A DNA stretch of 64,000 nucleotides from the NCBI RefSeq assembly GCF_900106555.1, contig NZ_FNOE01000002.1, positions 62,001 through 126,000 on the forward strand, written 5' to 3'. A program made the translations under genes and the position numbers. Under the pieces are notes generated by a model. That model was not told where the DNA came from, did no database searches, and worked only from the letters and a program-made list of their open reading frames with translations. This stretch comes from Nitrosomonas oligotropha (GTDB lineage: Bacteria; Pseudomonadota; Gammaproteobacteria; Burkholderiales; Nitrosomonadaceae). This document shows, in pieces, positions 17,077-25,520 of the stretch. The first letter of the stretch is position 1; every line of letters begins with the position of its first letter.

Positions 17077-17335
17077 AGAAGTCGAAATTATCAATAAACT
17101 CGGACTGCACGCGCGTGCCTCCGCCAAACTGACAAAACTAGCCAGTCAATTCAAGTGCGAAGTCTGGGCGACGCGCAATAACCGCCGCGTGAATGCGAAA
17201 AGCATCATGGGTGTGATGACGCTGGCGGCTAATAAAGGCTCGCGGATTCAGCTGGAAACCAACGGCGATGACGAGATAGATGCGATGGCGGCGTTGGTTG
17301 CGTTGGTTGAAGATTATTTTGGCGAGGGCGAATGA
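17066..17335 (+). CDS. ptsH: Phosphocarrier protein HPr
   Basis: The 89-residue HPr passes phosphate from enzyme I to EIIA through His15 (KLGLHARASAK). Ser46 in NAKSIMGVMTLAA is the site used by HPr kinase where that enzyme exists. I chose the ATG at 17066 (MQTKEVEIINK), which puts both residues at their canonical numbers; an upstream in-frame ATG at 17048 adds six odd residues. The gene overlaps both neighbours. Confidence 0.95.
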   Translation: MQTKEVEIINKLGLHARASAKLTKLASQFKCEVWATRNNRRVNAKSIMGVMTLAANKGSRIQLETNGDDEIDAMAALVALVEDYFGEGE

Positions 17336-19065
17336 GCTTTATATTGCAGGGTTCGGGCGTATCGGAAGGCATTGCCATCGGGCACGCGCATTTGGCTGCT
17401 CCGGCTGCATTGGAGGTGATGCATTACCTGATTCCGAAACATCAGGTGGACAAGGAGATTGCCCGGCTGGATAGCGCTTTTGCGGTGGTGCGCAAGGAAT
17501 TTGAGGCGCTGCAGAAAGCGGTTGCCGATGGGCATGCGCGTGCTGAGTTTAGTGCGTTTCTCGATCTGCATTTGATGATTCTGGACGATCCGACCTTGTC
17601 GGACGCCACCCGCAACATGATTACGCACACGCTGTGCAACGCGGAATGGGCACTGACGCAGCAGATGCAAGTGTTATTGGAGCAGTTCGAGGAAATCGAA
17701 GATGCCTATTTGCGCGAGCGCAAAGCCGATGTCGTACAAGTGGTCGAGCGTGTGCTCAAGGCGATGCTGGGGCATCCCGGTTATTTGCCGGTAGCGTCGC
17801 GCTTGACCGGCGACAGCATTCTGGTGGCGCATGATCTGAGTCCCGCCGATGTGATGCAGTACAAGCAGCACCAATTCACCGCTTTTCTGACCGATCTGGG
17901 CAGCCAGACATCGCATACTGCGATTGTGGCGCGCAGCCTCAATATTCCTTCGATCGTGGCATTGCATCATGCGCATCAGCTGATTCTGGAAAATGATTGC
18001 CTGATTGTCGACGGCACGAACGGCATCGTCATCGTCAACCCGGATAAATACGTGCTGGATGAATACCGCTTGCGGCAAAGCCAGCTCGAATTGGAGAGAA
18101 AAAAGCTGCAACGGATCAAGACGGTTGCGGCGATGACGCTGGATGGCACGTTGGTCGATTTGTACGCCAATATCGAACTGCCGGAAGATATTGCGCAGGT
18201 TAAAGACAGCGGTGCGACCGGCATCGGTTTGTTCCGCAGCGAATTTCTGTTTCTGAACCGCGATGATTTGCCCGGTGAGGATGAGCAATTTGAAGCGTAC
18301 CGCACGGTTGCGGTCAAAATGCACAAACAGCCGGTGACCATCCGCACCTTTGATCTGGGCGCGGACAAAAATCTCAAAGGCAGTGAGCAAGTGGCGGCTA
18401 ACCCGGCGCTAGGTTTGCGTGCGATCCGCCTGAGCCTGGCGGAGCCGAAGATGTTTCACACGCAGTTGCGCGCCATTCTGCGCGCTTCCAAGTACGGCGA
18501 TGTGCGTATCCTGGTGCCGATGTTGTCCAATATCGCGGAAATTGATCAAACGCTGGCGCATATCGAGTATGCGAAACAGGCATTGCGCGATGACAAAATA
18601 GATTTCGACGAGCACATCAAAGTCGGCGGCATGATTGAGATTCCCGCAGCTGCGCTGAGCCTGGATATTTTTATGCGCAAACTGGACTTTCTGTCGATCG
18701 GTACCAACGATCTGATTCAATACACCCTGGCGGTCGACCGCATCGACGATACCGTGGCGCATCTGTACGATCCGTTCCATCCGGCGATTTTATGGCTGGT
18801 TTCGCATGTCATTCAAAGTGCCAATCGCGCCAAAGTGCCGGTATCGATTTGCGGTGAAATGGCGGGTGATAAGCAGTTCACAAGGTTGCTGCTGGGCTTG
18901 GGGTTGCAACAGTTTTCCATGTATCCGGCGCAATTGCTGACGGTGAAAAACCAGATCTTGAAGAGCAATTTGCCGGATATCATTCCGTTAGCGCAAAAAA
19001 TCATCAAGGCCGATCAACCGGAAAAGATCGCCGCGTTGATGGCTAAATTGAATGATGGGGTTTAG
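17332..19065 (+). CDS. ptsI: PTS enzyme I (phosphoenolpyruvate-protein phosphotransferase)
   Basis: Enzyme I autophosphorylates with PEP and donates to HPr. The 577 residues show the active His195 in GSQTSHTAIVARSLNIPS, the PEP-binding GIGLFRSEFLFLNR and SIGTNDLIQYTLAVDR, and the Cys of VSICGEMAG. It overlaps ptsH by four bases (ATGA). With EIIA and HPr it forms a complete cytosolic relay without a permease. The type I restriction operon begins only 39 bases after its stop, so ptsI transcription may read into hsdR. Confidence 0.95.
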   Translation: MSFILQGSGVSEGIAIGHAHLAAPAALEVMHYLIPKHQVDKEIARLDSAFAVVRKEFEALQKAVADGHARAEFSAFLDLHLMILDDPTLSDATRNMITHTLCNAEWALTQQMQVLLEQFEEIEDAYLRERKADVVQVVERVLKAMLGHPGYLPVASRLTGDSILVAHDLSPADVMQYKQHQFTAFLTDLGSQTSHTAIVARSLNIPSIVALHHAHQLILENDCLIVDGTNGIVIVNPDKYVLDEYRLRQSQLELERKKLQRIKTVAAMTLDGTLVDLYANIELPEDIAQVKDSGATGIGLFRSEFLFLNRDDLPGEDEQFEAYRTVAVKMHKQPVTIRTFDLGADKNLKGSEQVAANPALGLRAIRLSLAEPKMFHTQLRAILRASKYGDVRILVPMLSNIAEIDQTLAHIEYAKQALRDDKIDFDEHIKVGGMIEIPAAALSLDIFMRKLDFLSIGTNDLIQYTLAVDRIDDTVAHLYDPFHPAILWLVSHVIQSANRAKVPVSICGEMAGDKQFTRLLLGLGLQQFSMYPAQLLTVKNQILKSNLPDIIPLAQKIIKADQPEKIAALMAKLNDGV

Positions 19066-19104
19066 TGTCGTGTGTGCAAGCAGACAGTTTTGCCACTCAT
19101 TCCG

Positions 19105-22098
19105 ATGACGACAGCAGAATCGCAAATTGAACAAAATTTGATCACCAAACTGGGCGAACTCAAATACATTCTCCGCCCAGACATCCGTGACAAAGCAACG
19201 CTTGAGCAAAATTTCCGTAAAAAATTCCAGCAGCTCAACAGAGTCAATCTCACCGATGCCGAATTCGCCCGACTGCGTGACGAGATCGTCACCGCCGATG
19301 TCTTTGCCGCTGCTCAGGCCCTGCGCGAGAAGGGCAAATTCACCCGCGAGGACGGCACTCCGCTGGAATACATGCTGGTCAATCTCCGCGACTGGTGCAA
19401 AAACGAGTTCGAAGTCATTAATCAACTCCGCATTAACACTGACAACAGTTTTCAACGCTACGACGTTATTCTTCTGATCAACGGCCTGCCGCTGGTGCAG
19501 ATCGAGCTGAAAGCGCTGCAAGTCAGTCCGCGCCGCGCCATGGAGCAGATCGTCGATTACAAGAACGATCCGGGCAACGGCTACACCAATTCGTTGCTCT
19601 GCTTCATGCAGTTGTTCGTCGTCAGCAACGAAAGCGATACCCGCTACTTTGCCAACAACCGTAACCAGCATTTCAGCTTCAACGCCGACGAGCGCTTCCT
19701 GCCCATCTACCAGCTTGCTGATGAAGCCAACAACAAAATCGCCCATTTGCACGATTTTGCCGACGCCTTCCTCGAGAAGTGCGCCTTGGGGCAGTTGATC
19801 AGCCGTTACATGGTGTTGGTGCAAAGCGAACAGAAAATCCTTGTCATGCGCCCCTACCAAATTTACGCGGTCAAAGCGATTGTGGATTGTATCCACCAGA
19901 ATCGCGGCAACGGCTATATTTGGCACACCACCGGCAGCGGCAAGACGCTTACCTCGTTCAAGGCCTCCACCCTGCTGAAAGACAACCCTGATATCGAGAA
20001 ATGCCTGTTCGTGGTGGACCGCAAAGATCTCGACCGTCAGACCCGCGAAGAATTCAACAAATTCCAGGAAGGCTGCGTCGAGCACAATACCAACACCGAA
20101 ACCCTGGTGCGCCGCATGTTGTCGGAGGACTATGCTGACAAGGTCATCGTCACCACTATCCAGAAGCTTGGGCTGGCGCTGGACGAGAACAGCAAACGTA
20201 ACAAGGCGAAGCAAAAAGAGGGCAAACAGACTTACAAGGAACGCCTCGAACCGCTGCGTGACAAGCGCGTGGTGTTCATCTTCGACGAATGTCACCGCTC
20301 CCAGTTCGGCGAGAACCATAAGACCATCAAGGAATTTTTCCCCAGGGCGCAACTGTTTGGTTTTACCGGTACGCCGATCTTCGACGAAAATGCCACCTAT
20401 CAGCAGATCGACGGCAATGTCGGCTCATACAAAACCACCAAGGACATCTTTGAAAAAGAGCTGCACGCCTACACCATCACCCACGCCATTGACGACAAGA
20501 ATGTACTGAGCTTTCACATCGACTATTTCGGCAAGGAGAGTGATAAGAAGCCGAAGAAGGGGCAGACCTACCCGCCGGAAGCTGTTATCAACGCCATACT
20601 GGAAAAGCACGACAGTGCCACCGGTCATCGCCGCTTCAATGCCATCTTGGCCACGGCCTCCATCAACAACGCCATTGACTATTACGGGCTGTTCAAATTC
20701 ATGCGGGCGCAAAAACAGGCCGAAGACGAAACCTTCGAGCCGCTGAATATCGCTTGCGTGTTCTCGCCCCCGGCGGAAGGCGACAAGGATGTGCAGCAGC
20801 TACAGGAAGACCTGGCGCAGGAAAAGGCCGATAACCAGCAAGAGCCAGAGAAAAAGAAGGCTGCGCTCAAGACCATCATTGCCGACTACAACCAGCAATA
20901 TGGCACCAACCACGATATCTACAACTTCGACCTCTACTATCAGGACGTGCAGCAGCGCATCAAGGATCAGAAGTACAGCAACGCCGACTATCCGCGCAAA
21001 AACAAGATCGACATCGTGATCGTGGTGGACATGCTGCTTACCGGCTTTGATTCCAAGTATCTCAACACCCTGTATGTCGATAAAAACCTCAAGCACCACG
21101 GCCTGATTCAGGCGCTTTCGCGCACCAACCGCGTGCTCAACGACACCAAGCCCTGGGGCAACATCCTCGACTTCCGCTATCAGGAAGACGAAGTGGACGC
21201 CGCCATCAAGCTGTTTTCCGGCGCGGCCATCGACCGGGCACGGGAAATCTGGCTGGTCGATCCCGCCCCCAAGGTGGTGGAAAAATACCAGGAAGCCGTG
21301 GGCGAACTGGAGAAATTCATGGCCGCCAAAGGGCTGGCCTGCGAGCCCTCGCAAGTGGTCAACCTCAAGGGCGACACCGCCAAGGCCGAGTTCATCAACC
21401 GCTTCAAGGAAGTGCAAAAGCTCAAAACCCAACTGGAGCAATACACCGATCTCGACGAGCAGAGCAAACAGACCATCGAGCAGAAGCTGCCCATCGATGC
21501 CCTGCGCGGCTTCAAGGCCATGTATCTCGATACCGCGCAAGAACTCAAGCACAAGCAAGGCAAAGGCGATGAAACCGCTCCCGAGGTGGAACAACTGGAA
21601 TTCGATCTGGTGCTGTTCGCCTCCAGCCTCATCGACTATGACTACATCATGGCGCTGATCGCAAAATCCACTCAGAAGGGCGGCAAACAGAAGATGACCC
21701 GCGCCCAGCTCATCGAGCTGATCAGTGCCAACGCCAACTTGATGGAAGAACGCGAAGACATCATCGCCTATATCAACAGTCTGAAAACCGGCGAAGTGTT
21801 GAATGAAAAAGAAATCCGCGAGGGCTATCAAGCATTCAAGACGCAGAAGGCCGCCGCCGGACTGGCTCGCATTGCCGAGAAACACGGCCTGCAAACTGCC
21901 GCGCTGCAAGCTTTTGTCGATGCCGTCATGGATCGCATGATATTCGACGGCGAGCAGCTCACCGACCTGCTTAGCTCGCTTGGGCTGGGCTGGAAGCAGC
22001 GACGCACCGCCGAGTTGGCGCTGATGGAAGAGTTGGCGCCCTACCTGAACAAACTCGCGGGCGGGCGCGAGATTTCGGGATTGAGTGCGTATGAGTAA
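19105..22098 (+). CDS. hsdR: Type I restriction enzyme, motor/nuclease subunit HsdR
   Basis: HsdR is the translocating helicase and nuclease of type I restriction complexes. From the ATG at 19105 (MTTAESQIEQNLI) it has 997 residues. The N-terminal nuclease core includes Asp120 in RYDVILLINGLP and LVQIELK with Glu134 and Lys136. Walker A is TTGSGKT (about 275-281), motif II is FDECHRSQFG and motif III FTGTPIF. It resembles the type IC (EcoR124I-like) class. A frame 33 bases longer starts inside the ptsI spacer. It is the first gene of the operon; its end overlaps hsdS. Confidence 0.94.
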   Translation: MTTAESQIEQNLITKLGELKYILRPDIRDKATLEQNFRKKFQQLNRVNLTDAEFARLRDEIVTADVFAAAQALREKGKFTREDGTPLEYMLVNLRDWCKNEFEVINQLRINTDNSFQRYDVILLINGLPLVQIELKALQVSPRRAMEQIVDYKNDPGNGYTNSLLCFMQLFVVSNESDTRYFANNRNQHFSFNADERFLPIYQLADEANNKIAHLHDFADAFLEKCALGQLISRYMVLVQSEQKILVMRPYQIYAVKAIVDCIHQNRGNGYIWHTTGSGKTLTSFKASTLLKDNPDIEKCLFVVDRKDLDRQTREEFNKFQEGCVEHNTNTETLVRRMLSEDYADKVIVTTIQKLGLALDENSKRNKAKQKEGKQTYKERLEPLRDKRVVFIFDECHRSQFGENHKTIKEFFPRAQLFGFTGTPIFDENATYQQIDGNVGSYKTTKDIFEKELHAYTITHAIDDKNVLSFHIDYFGKESDKKPKKGQTYPPEAVINAILEKHDSATGHRRFNAILATASINNAIDYYGLFKFMRAQKQAEDETFEPLNIACVFSPPAEGDKDVQQLQEDLAQEKADNQQEPEKKKAALKTIIADYNQQYGTNHDIYNFDLYYQDVQQRIKDQKYSNADYPRKNKIDIVIVVDMLLTGFDSKYLNTLYVDKNLKHHGLIQALSRTNRVLNDTKPWGNILDFRYQEDEVDAAIKLFSGAAIDRAREIWLVDPAPKVVEKYQEAVGELEKFMAAKGLACEPSQVVNLKGDTAKAEFINRFKEVQKLKTQLEQYTDLDEQSKQTIEQKLPIDALRGFKAMYLDTAQELKHKQGKGDETAPEVEQLEFDLVLFASSLIDYDYIMALIAKSTQKGGKQKMTRAQLIELISANANLMEEREDIIAYINSLKTGEVLNEKEIREGYQAFKTQKAAAGLARIAEKHGLQTAALQAFVDAVMDRMIFDGEQLTDLLSSLGLGWKQRRTAELALMEELAPYLNKLAGGREISGLSAYE

Positions 22099-23371
22099 GC
22101 AAGAGAATAAAGCCTTGGTGCCAGAGCGTCGCTTTTCTGAGTTTCGGGATGCGGGGGGGTGGGTATACAAGCCTTTTGAAGAAATTTTTAAAAGACTTAC
22201 GACCAAAAATTCAGAAGACAATCAAAATGCTTTAACTATCTCAGCACAATTGGGATTGGTAAGTCAGTTAGATTATTTCAATAAGAAAGTGGCGGCGAAG
22301 GACTTGTCAGCTTATTACCTGCTTCATAAAGGTGATTTCGCATACAACAAGAGCTACTCCCAAGGTTATCCAATGGGAACTATCAAGCGACTAAAGCAGT
22401 ATGACAAAGGTGTTGTTTCAACTCTCTACATGTGTTTTAGAACCAAGAAAGAATTTAACGAGTCTTTCTTCGAGCATTATTTTGAAACTGGGCTGCTAAA
22501 TCCTGAAATAGGAAAAATCGCGCAAGAGGGTGGCAGAGCCCATGGACTCCTAAATGTCAGTGTTACAGAGTTCTTCAAAGACGTAAATCTTCTGGTTCCT
22601 GAAACAGAAGAACAGCAAAAAATCGCCGATTGCCTTACATCCGTCGACGAGCTGATCACCGCCCAATCCCAAAAACTCGCCGCCCTCAAGACCCATAAAA
22701 AAGGCTTGATGCAGCAACTCTTCCCCGCCGAAGGTGAAACCGTGCCTAAGCTGCGCTTTCCTGAGTTTTGGGATAAGGGGGAGTGGGCTGTTAAGAAACT
22801 TGAAGAGTTAGCAAGGAGAGGGTCTGGGCACACACCAAATAAACAAGTATCCAGCTATTACAACGGTGGAATCAAATGGGTATCACTGGCTGATTCAAAT
22901 AAGCTTGATGTCGGGTATATTTACAACACTAAGATTGAGATTTCGAAAGAAGGAATCGAAAATTCCTCCGCAGTACTTCATCCCGCTGGTACGGTGATTC
23001 TTAGCCGTGATGCTGGTGTAGGAAAGAGCGCTGTCCTACATTCCGAGATGGCCATTAGCCAGCATTTTATAGCTTGGGATTGTAATGATTCCGAGCTATC
23101 GAATTGGTTTTTATATTACAAATTACAGATTCTAAAGCCTACTTTTGAAAGAATTGCAGTTGGGAGTACGATTAAAACTATAGGGCTTCCCTATTTTAAG
23201 GAAATGCATATATCCATTCCTTCCCTTAGTGAACAACAAAAAATCGCCTCCTGTCTCGCCTCCCTTGATGAGCTTATCGCCACCCAAACCCAAAAACTCG
23301 ACGCCCTCAAGGCTCACAAAAAAGGGCTGATGCAACAGCTCTTCCCAGCTATAAATGAAGTGAATTCATGA
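22091..23371 (+). CDS. hsdS: Type I restriction specificity subunit HsdS
   Basis: HsdS sets the target sequence of the complex. The 426 residues contain two variable, A/T-rich target-recognition domains (about 20-170 and 230-380), each followed by a near-identical helical spacer: EQQKIADCLTSVDELITAQ in the middle and EQQKIASCLASLDELIATQ at the C terminus, both ending HKKGLMQQLFP. RRFSEF and LRFPEF mark the start of each half. The start overlaps hsdR by 8 bases. The internal repeats (about 22606-22730 and 23230-23350) could let the domains recombine and change specificity. Confidence 0.93.
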   Translation: MSKQENKALVPERRFSEFRDAGGWVYKPFEEIFKRLTTKNSEDNQNALTISAQLGLVSQLDYFNKKVAAKDLSAYYLLHKGDFAYNKSYSQGYPMGTIKRLKQYDKGVVSTLYMCFRTKKEFNESFFEHYFETGLLNPEIGKIAQEGGRAHGLLNVSVTEFFKDVNLLVPETEEQQKIADCLTSVDELITAQSQKLAALKTHKKGLMQQLFPAEGETVPKLRFPEFWDKGEWAVKKLEELARRGSGHTPNKQVSSYYNGGIKWVSLADSNKLDVGYIYNTKIEISKEGIENSSAVLHPAGTVILSRDAGVGKSAVLHSEMAISQHFIAWDCNDSELSNWFLYYKLQILKPTFERIAVGSTIKTIGLPYFKEMHISIPSLSEQQKIASCLASLDELIATQTQKLDALKAHKKGLMQQLFPAINEVNS

Positions 23372-24513
23372 GCAACGGACTCGCCAACTTCGCCGGTCTT
23401 AACGAGGTCGCAACGCACTTGCGCGATGTGCTAGTAAGCGGCTTACCACAGAGAAATAAGCCGAACAGGCTGATTCATTACGTCCTGCTCTTCGCCCACA
23501 ACGGCACGGGCAAGACCCGCCTGTCGATGGCATTCAAAGACCTGGGAAAGAACGATGAGGTGCGGGACACGCTTTACTTCAACGCCTTCACCGAAGACCT
23601 GTTCAATTGGGATAATGATCTGGAAAACGATGCGCGTCGCGTGTTGTGCTTGAATCGTGACTCGCGTTTCTTCGGTGGCTTGCAAGAATTGGAGATGGAA
23701 AATCGTATCGGACCGTTGCTGGCGCGCTATGCGGACTTTAACTTTTTCATCGATTACGCCGAATGGGAAATCACCTTCTTCCGCGACCGGGATGAAAACG
23801 GCGATCCCTTGCCGATTAAGGTATCGCGAGGTGAAGAGAATATCTTTGTCTGGTGTTTCTTTCTCGCGGTGGCCCAACTGGCGATAGACGGGCAAGAGAC
23901 CTATGCGTGGGTCAAATACATTTATGTCGATGACCCCATTTCTTCGCTGGACGACAATAATGTCATTGCCGTGGCGGCCCATCTGGCGCATCTGCTGAAA
24001 GACTCCAACGGAAAAATAAAGGCTGTCATTTCATCCCACCACGCACTTTTTTTCAATGTGGTGTGGAATGCGCTGAATGATAGAAAAGGAAATCCGCTTC
24101 AGCCCTTTTTCCTCAATAGCGACAAAGGTGCTGGCAGCTATACGCTGCGCTATACCGGCGATACACCTTTTTTCCATCATGTCGCTTTGCTCAAGCAACT
24201 CCACGAAGCGGTAGAAGCCGACCGGCTCTATACCTATCACTTCAATATCCTGCGCAGCATTCTGGAAAAGACGGCCACTTTTCATGGTTATCCCAACTTT
24301 TCCGCTTGCATCAAGCAAGACAAGGACGACGAGGACGGCATACTGCATGCGCGTTTGATCAATGTGCTAAGCCACGGCAACTATTCGCTGTTTGAGCCCC
24401 GCGAGATGCTGGAAGAGAATAAGGAGTATTTCAAGAAGATATTGAACGATTTTATGGCGAACTATCGTTTCAACCCCGAGCTGTTCCCGGACATAGAGGG
24501 GGGCGGCGCATGA
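23368..24513 (+). CDS. PrrC-like ABC-type ATPase, candidate anticodon nuclease
   Basis: The 381 residues are close in length to PrrC (396), the tRNA-Lys anticodon nuclease that guards type IC restriction systems, and the gene directly follows hsdS as prrC does. Walker A is AHNGTGKT (43-50), the ABC-like signature SRGEE is at 153-157 and Walker B is YIYVDDPISSLDD (185-196), followed by the H-loop-like SSHH. The C-terminal third holds RSILE (Arg296, Glu300) and later LSHGNYS (His336), which may correspond to the Arg-x3-Glu...His catalytic set of PrrC. It could instead be a non-nuclease ATPase of the R-linked RloA type. It overlaps hsdS and rhuM by four bases each. Confidence 0.7.
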   Translation: MSNGLANFAGLNEVATHLRDVLVSGLPQRNKPNRLIHYVLLFAHNGTGKTRLSMAFKDLGKNDEVRDTLYFNAFTEDLFNWDNDLENDARRVLCLNRDSRFFGGLQELEMENRIGPLLARYADFNFFIDYAEWEITFFRDRDENGDPLPIKVSRGEENIFVWCFFLAVAQLAIDGQETYAWVKYIYVDDPISSLDDNNVIAVAAHLAHLLKDSNGKIKAVISSHHALFFNVVWNALNDRKGNPLQPFFLNSDKGAGSYTLRYTGDTPFFHHVALLKQLHEAVEADRLYTYHFNILRSILEKTATFHGYPNFSACIKQDKDDEDGILHARLINVLSHGNYSLFEPREMLEENKEYFKKILNDFMANYRFNPELFPDIEGGGA

Positions 24514-25520
24514 CGCAGCTTATCCTTTACACCGGCGAAGACGGCCAGGCTCAAGTGCAACTGCGGGCCGACTTGGGTACGGTTTGGCTGACTCAATTGG
24601 AAATGGCGGAGCTTTTTCATACTACAAAGCAGAATATTGCCAAGCACCTGAAGGCTATTTTTGTCGAGAAAGAATTGAGCGAGGAATCAGTTGTCAACCA
24701 TTGGTTGACAACTGCCGCCGATGGTAAGAACTACCGGGTAGCGCACTACAACTTGGATGCCATCCTGGCCGTAGGCTACCGCGTGCGCTCACCGCGCGGG
24801 GTGCAGTTCCGCCGCTGGGCCAGCACGGTGCTGGCGGAATATCTGCACAAGGGATTCGTCATGGACGATGAGCGGCTGAAGAACCCCGATGGCCGCCCGG
24901 ATTATTTCGACGAGATGCTGGCGCGCATCCGCGATATTCGCGCTTCAGAAAAGCGCTTCTATCAAAAAGTGCGCGAGTTGTTCACGTTGGCGTCCGATTA
25001 CGATAAGACCGATCAGGCCACTCAGCAGTTTTTTGCCACGGTGCAAAACCTGCTGCTGTATGCGGTGACGCAAAAAACCGCTGCCGAGATCATCCTGGCT
25101 CGCGCCAATCCGGCCGATGCGCATTTCGGTTTGCTGACCTGGAAAGGCGGGCGGGTGCGTAAGCAGGACATTCTGATCGCCAAGAATTACCTGACCGAAG
25201 ACGAAATCGACACGCTGAACCGGTTGGTAGTGATCTTTCTGGAAACCGCCGAACTGCGCGCCAAGCGGCAAACCATCACCAGCATGGCCTTCTGGCGCGA
25301 GAATATCGGGCAGATCATCACCGCCAACGGTTTTCCCTTGCTGGCGGGCGCGGGCTCAGTCAGTCATGCCCGCATGGAGCAACAGATCTCCCCGTTGTTT
25401 CTGGATTACGACCAGCGTCGCAAAGCCGAGGAGGCACGGACGGCGGATGAGCAGGATGATGCCGAGTTGAAGGCGCTGGAAGATAAAATCAAGCACCGCA
25501 AGGATTACCCTCATGACTAA
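24510..25520 (+). CDS. rhuM: RhuM-family protein
   Basis: The 336-residue protein matches the RhuM family (named from a Salmonella pathogenicity island): N-terminal LGTVWLTQLEMAELFHTTKQ with NIAKHL resembling a DNA-binding Bro/KilA-like helix pair, then the core NLDAILAVGYRVRSPRGVQF with RRWA, and a charged C-terminal tail. Biochemical function is unknown. The gene overlaps its neighbours by 4 and 8 bases inside the hsd operon, and rhuM genes are repeatedly found in type I restriction loci, which suggests a role tied to that system. Confidence 0.85.
   Translation: MTQLILYTGEDGQAQVQLRADLGTVWLTQLEMAELFHTTKQNIAKHLKAIFVEKELSEESVVNHWLTTAADGKNYRVAHYNLDAILAVGYRVRSPRGVQFRRWASTVLAEYLHKGFVMDDERLKNPDGRPDYFDEMLARIRDIRASEKRFYQKVRELFTLASDYDKTDQATQQFFATVQNLLLYAVTQKTAAEIILARANPADAHFGLLTWKGGRVRKQDILIAKNYLTEDEIDTLNRLVVIFLETAELRAKRQTITSMAFWRENIGQIITANGFPLLAGAGSVSHARMEQQISPLFLDYDQRRKAEEARTADEQDDAELKALEDKIKHRKDYPHD

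Noticed and set aside
18988-20352. 454-codon minus-strand frame over ptsI/hsdR
   Set aside because: It is antisense to clear, motif-rich ptsI and hsdR coding sequence; its low-complexity composition is typical of a shadow frame.
20800-22221. 473-codon minus-strand frame over hsdR
   Set aside because: Antisense shadow rich in Val, Leu, Gly and His; hsdR on the plus strand has helicase motifs.
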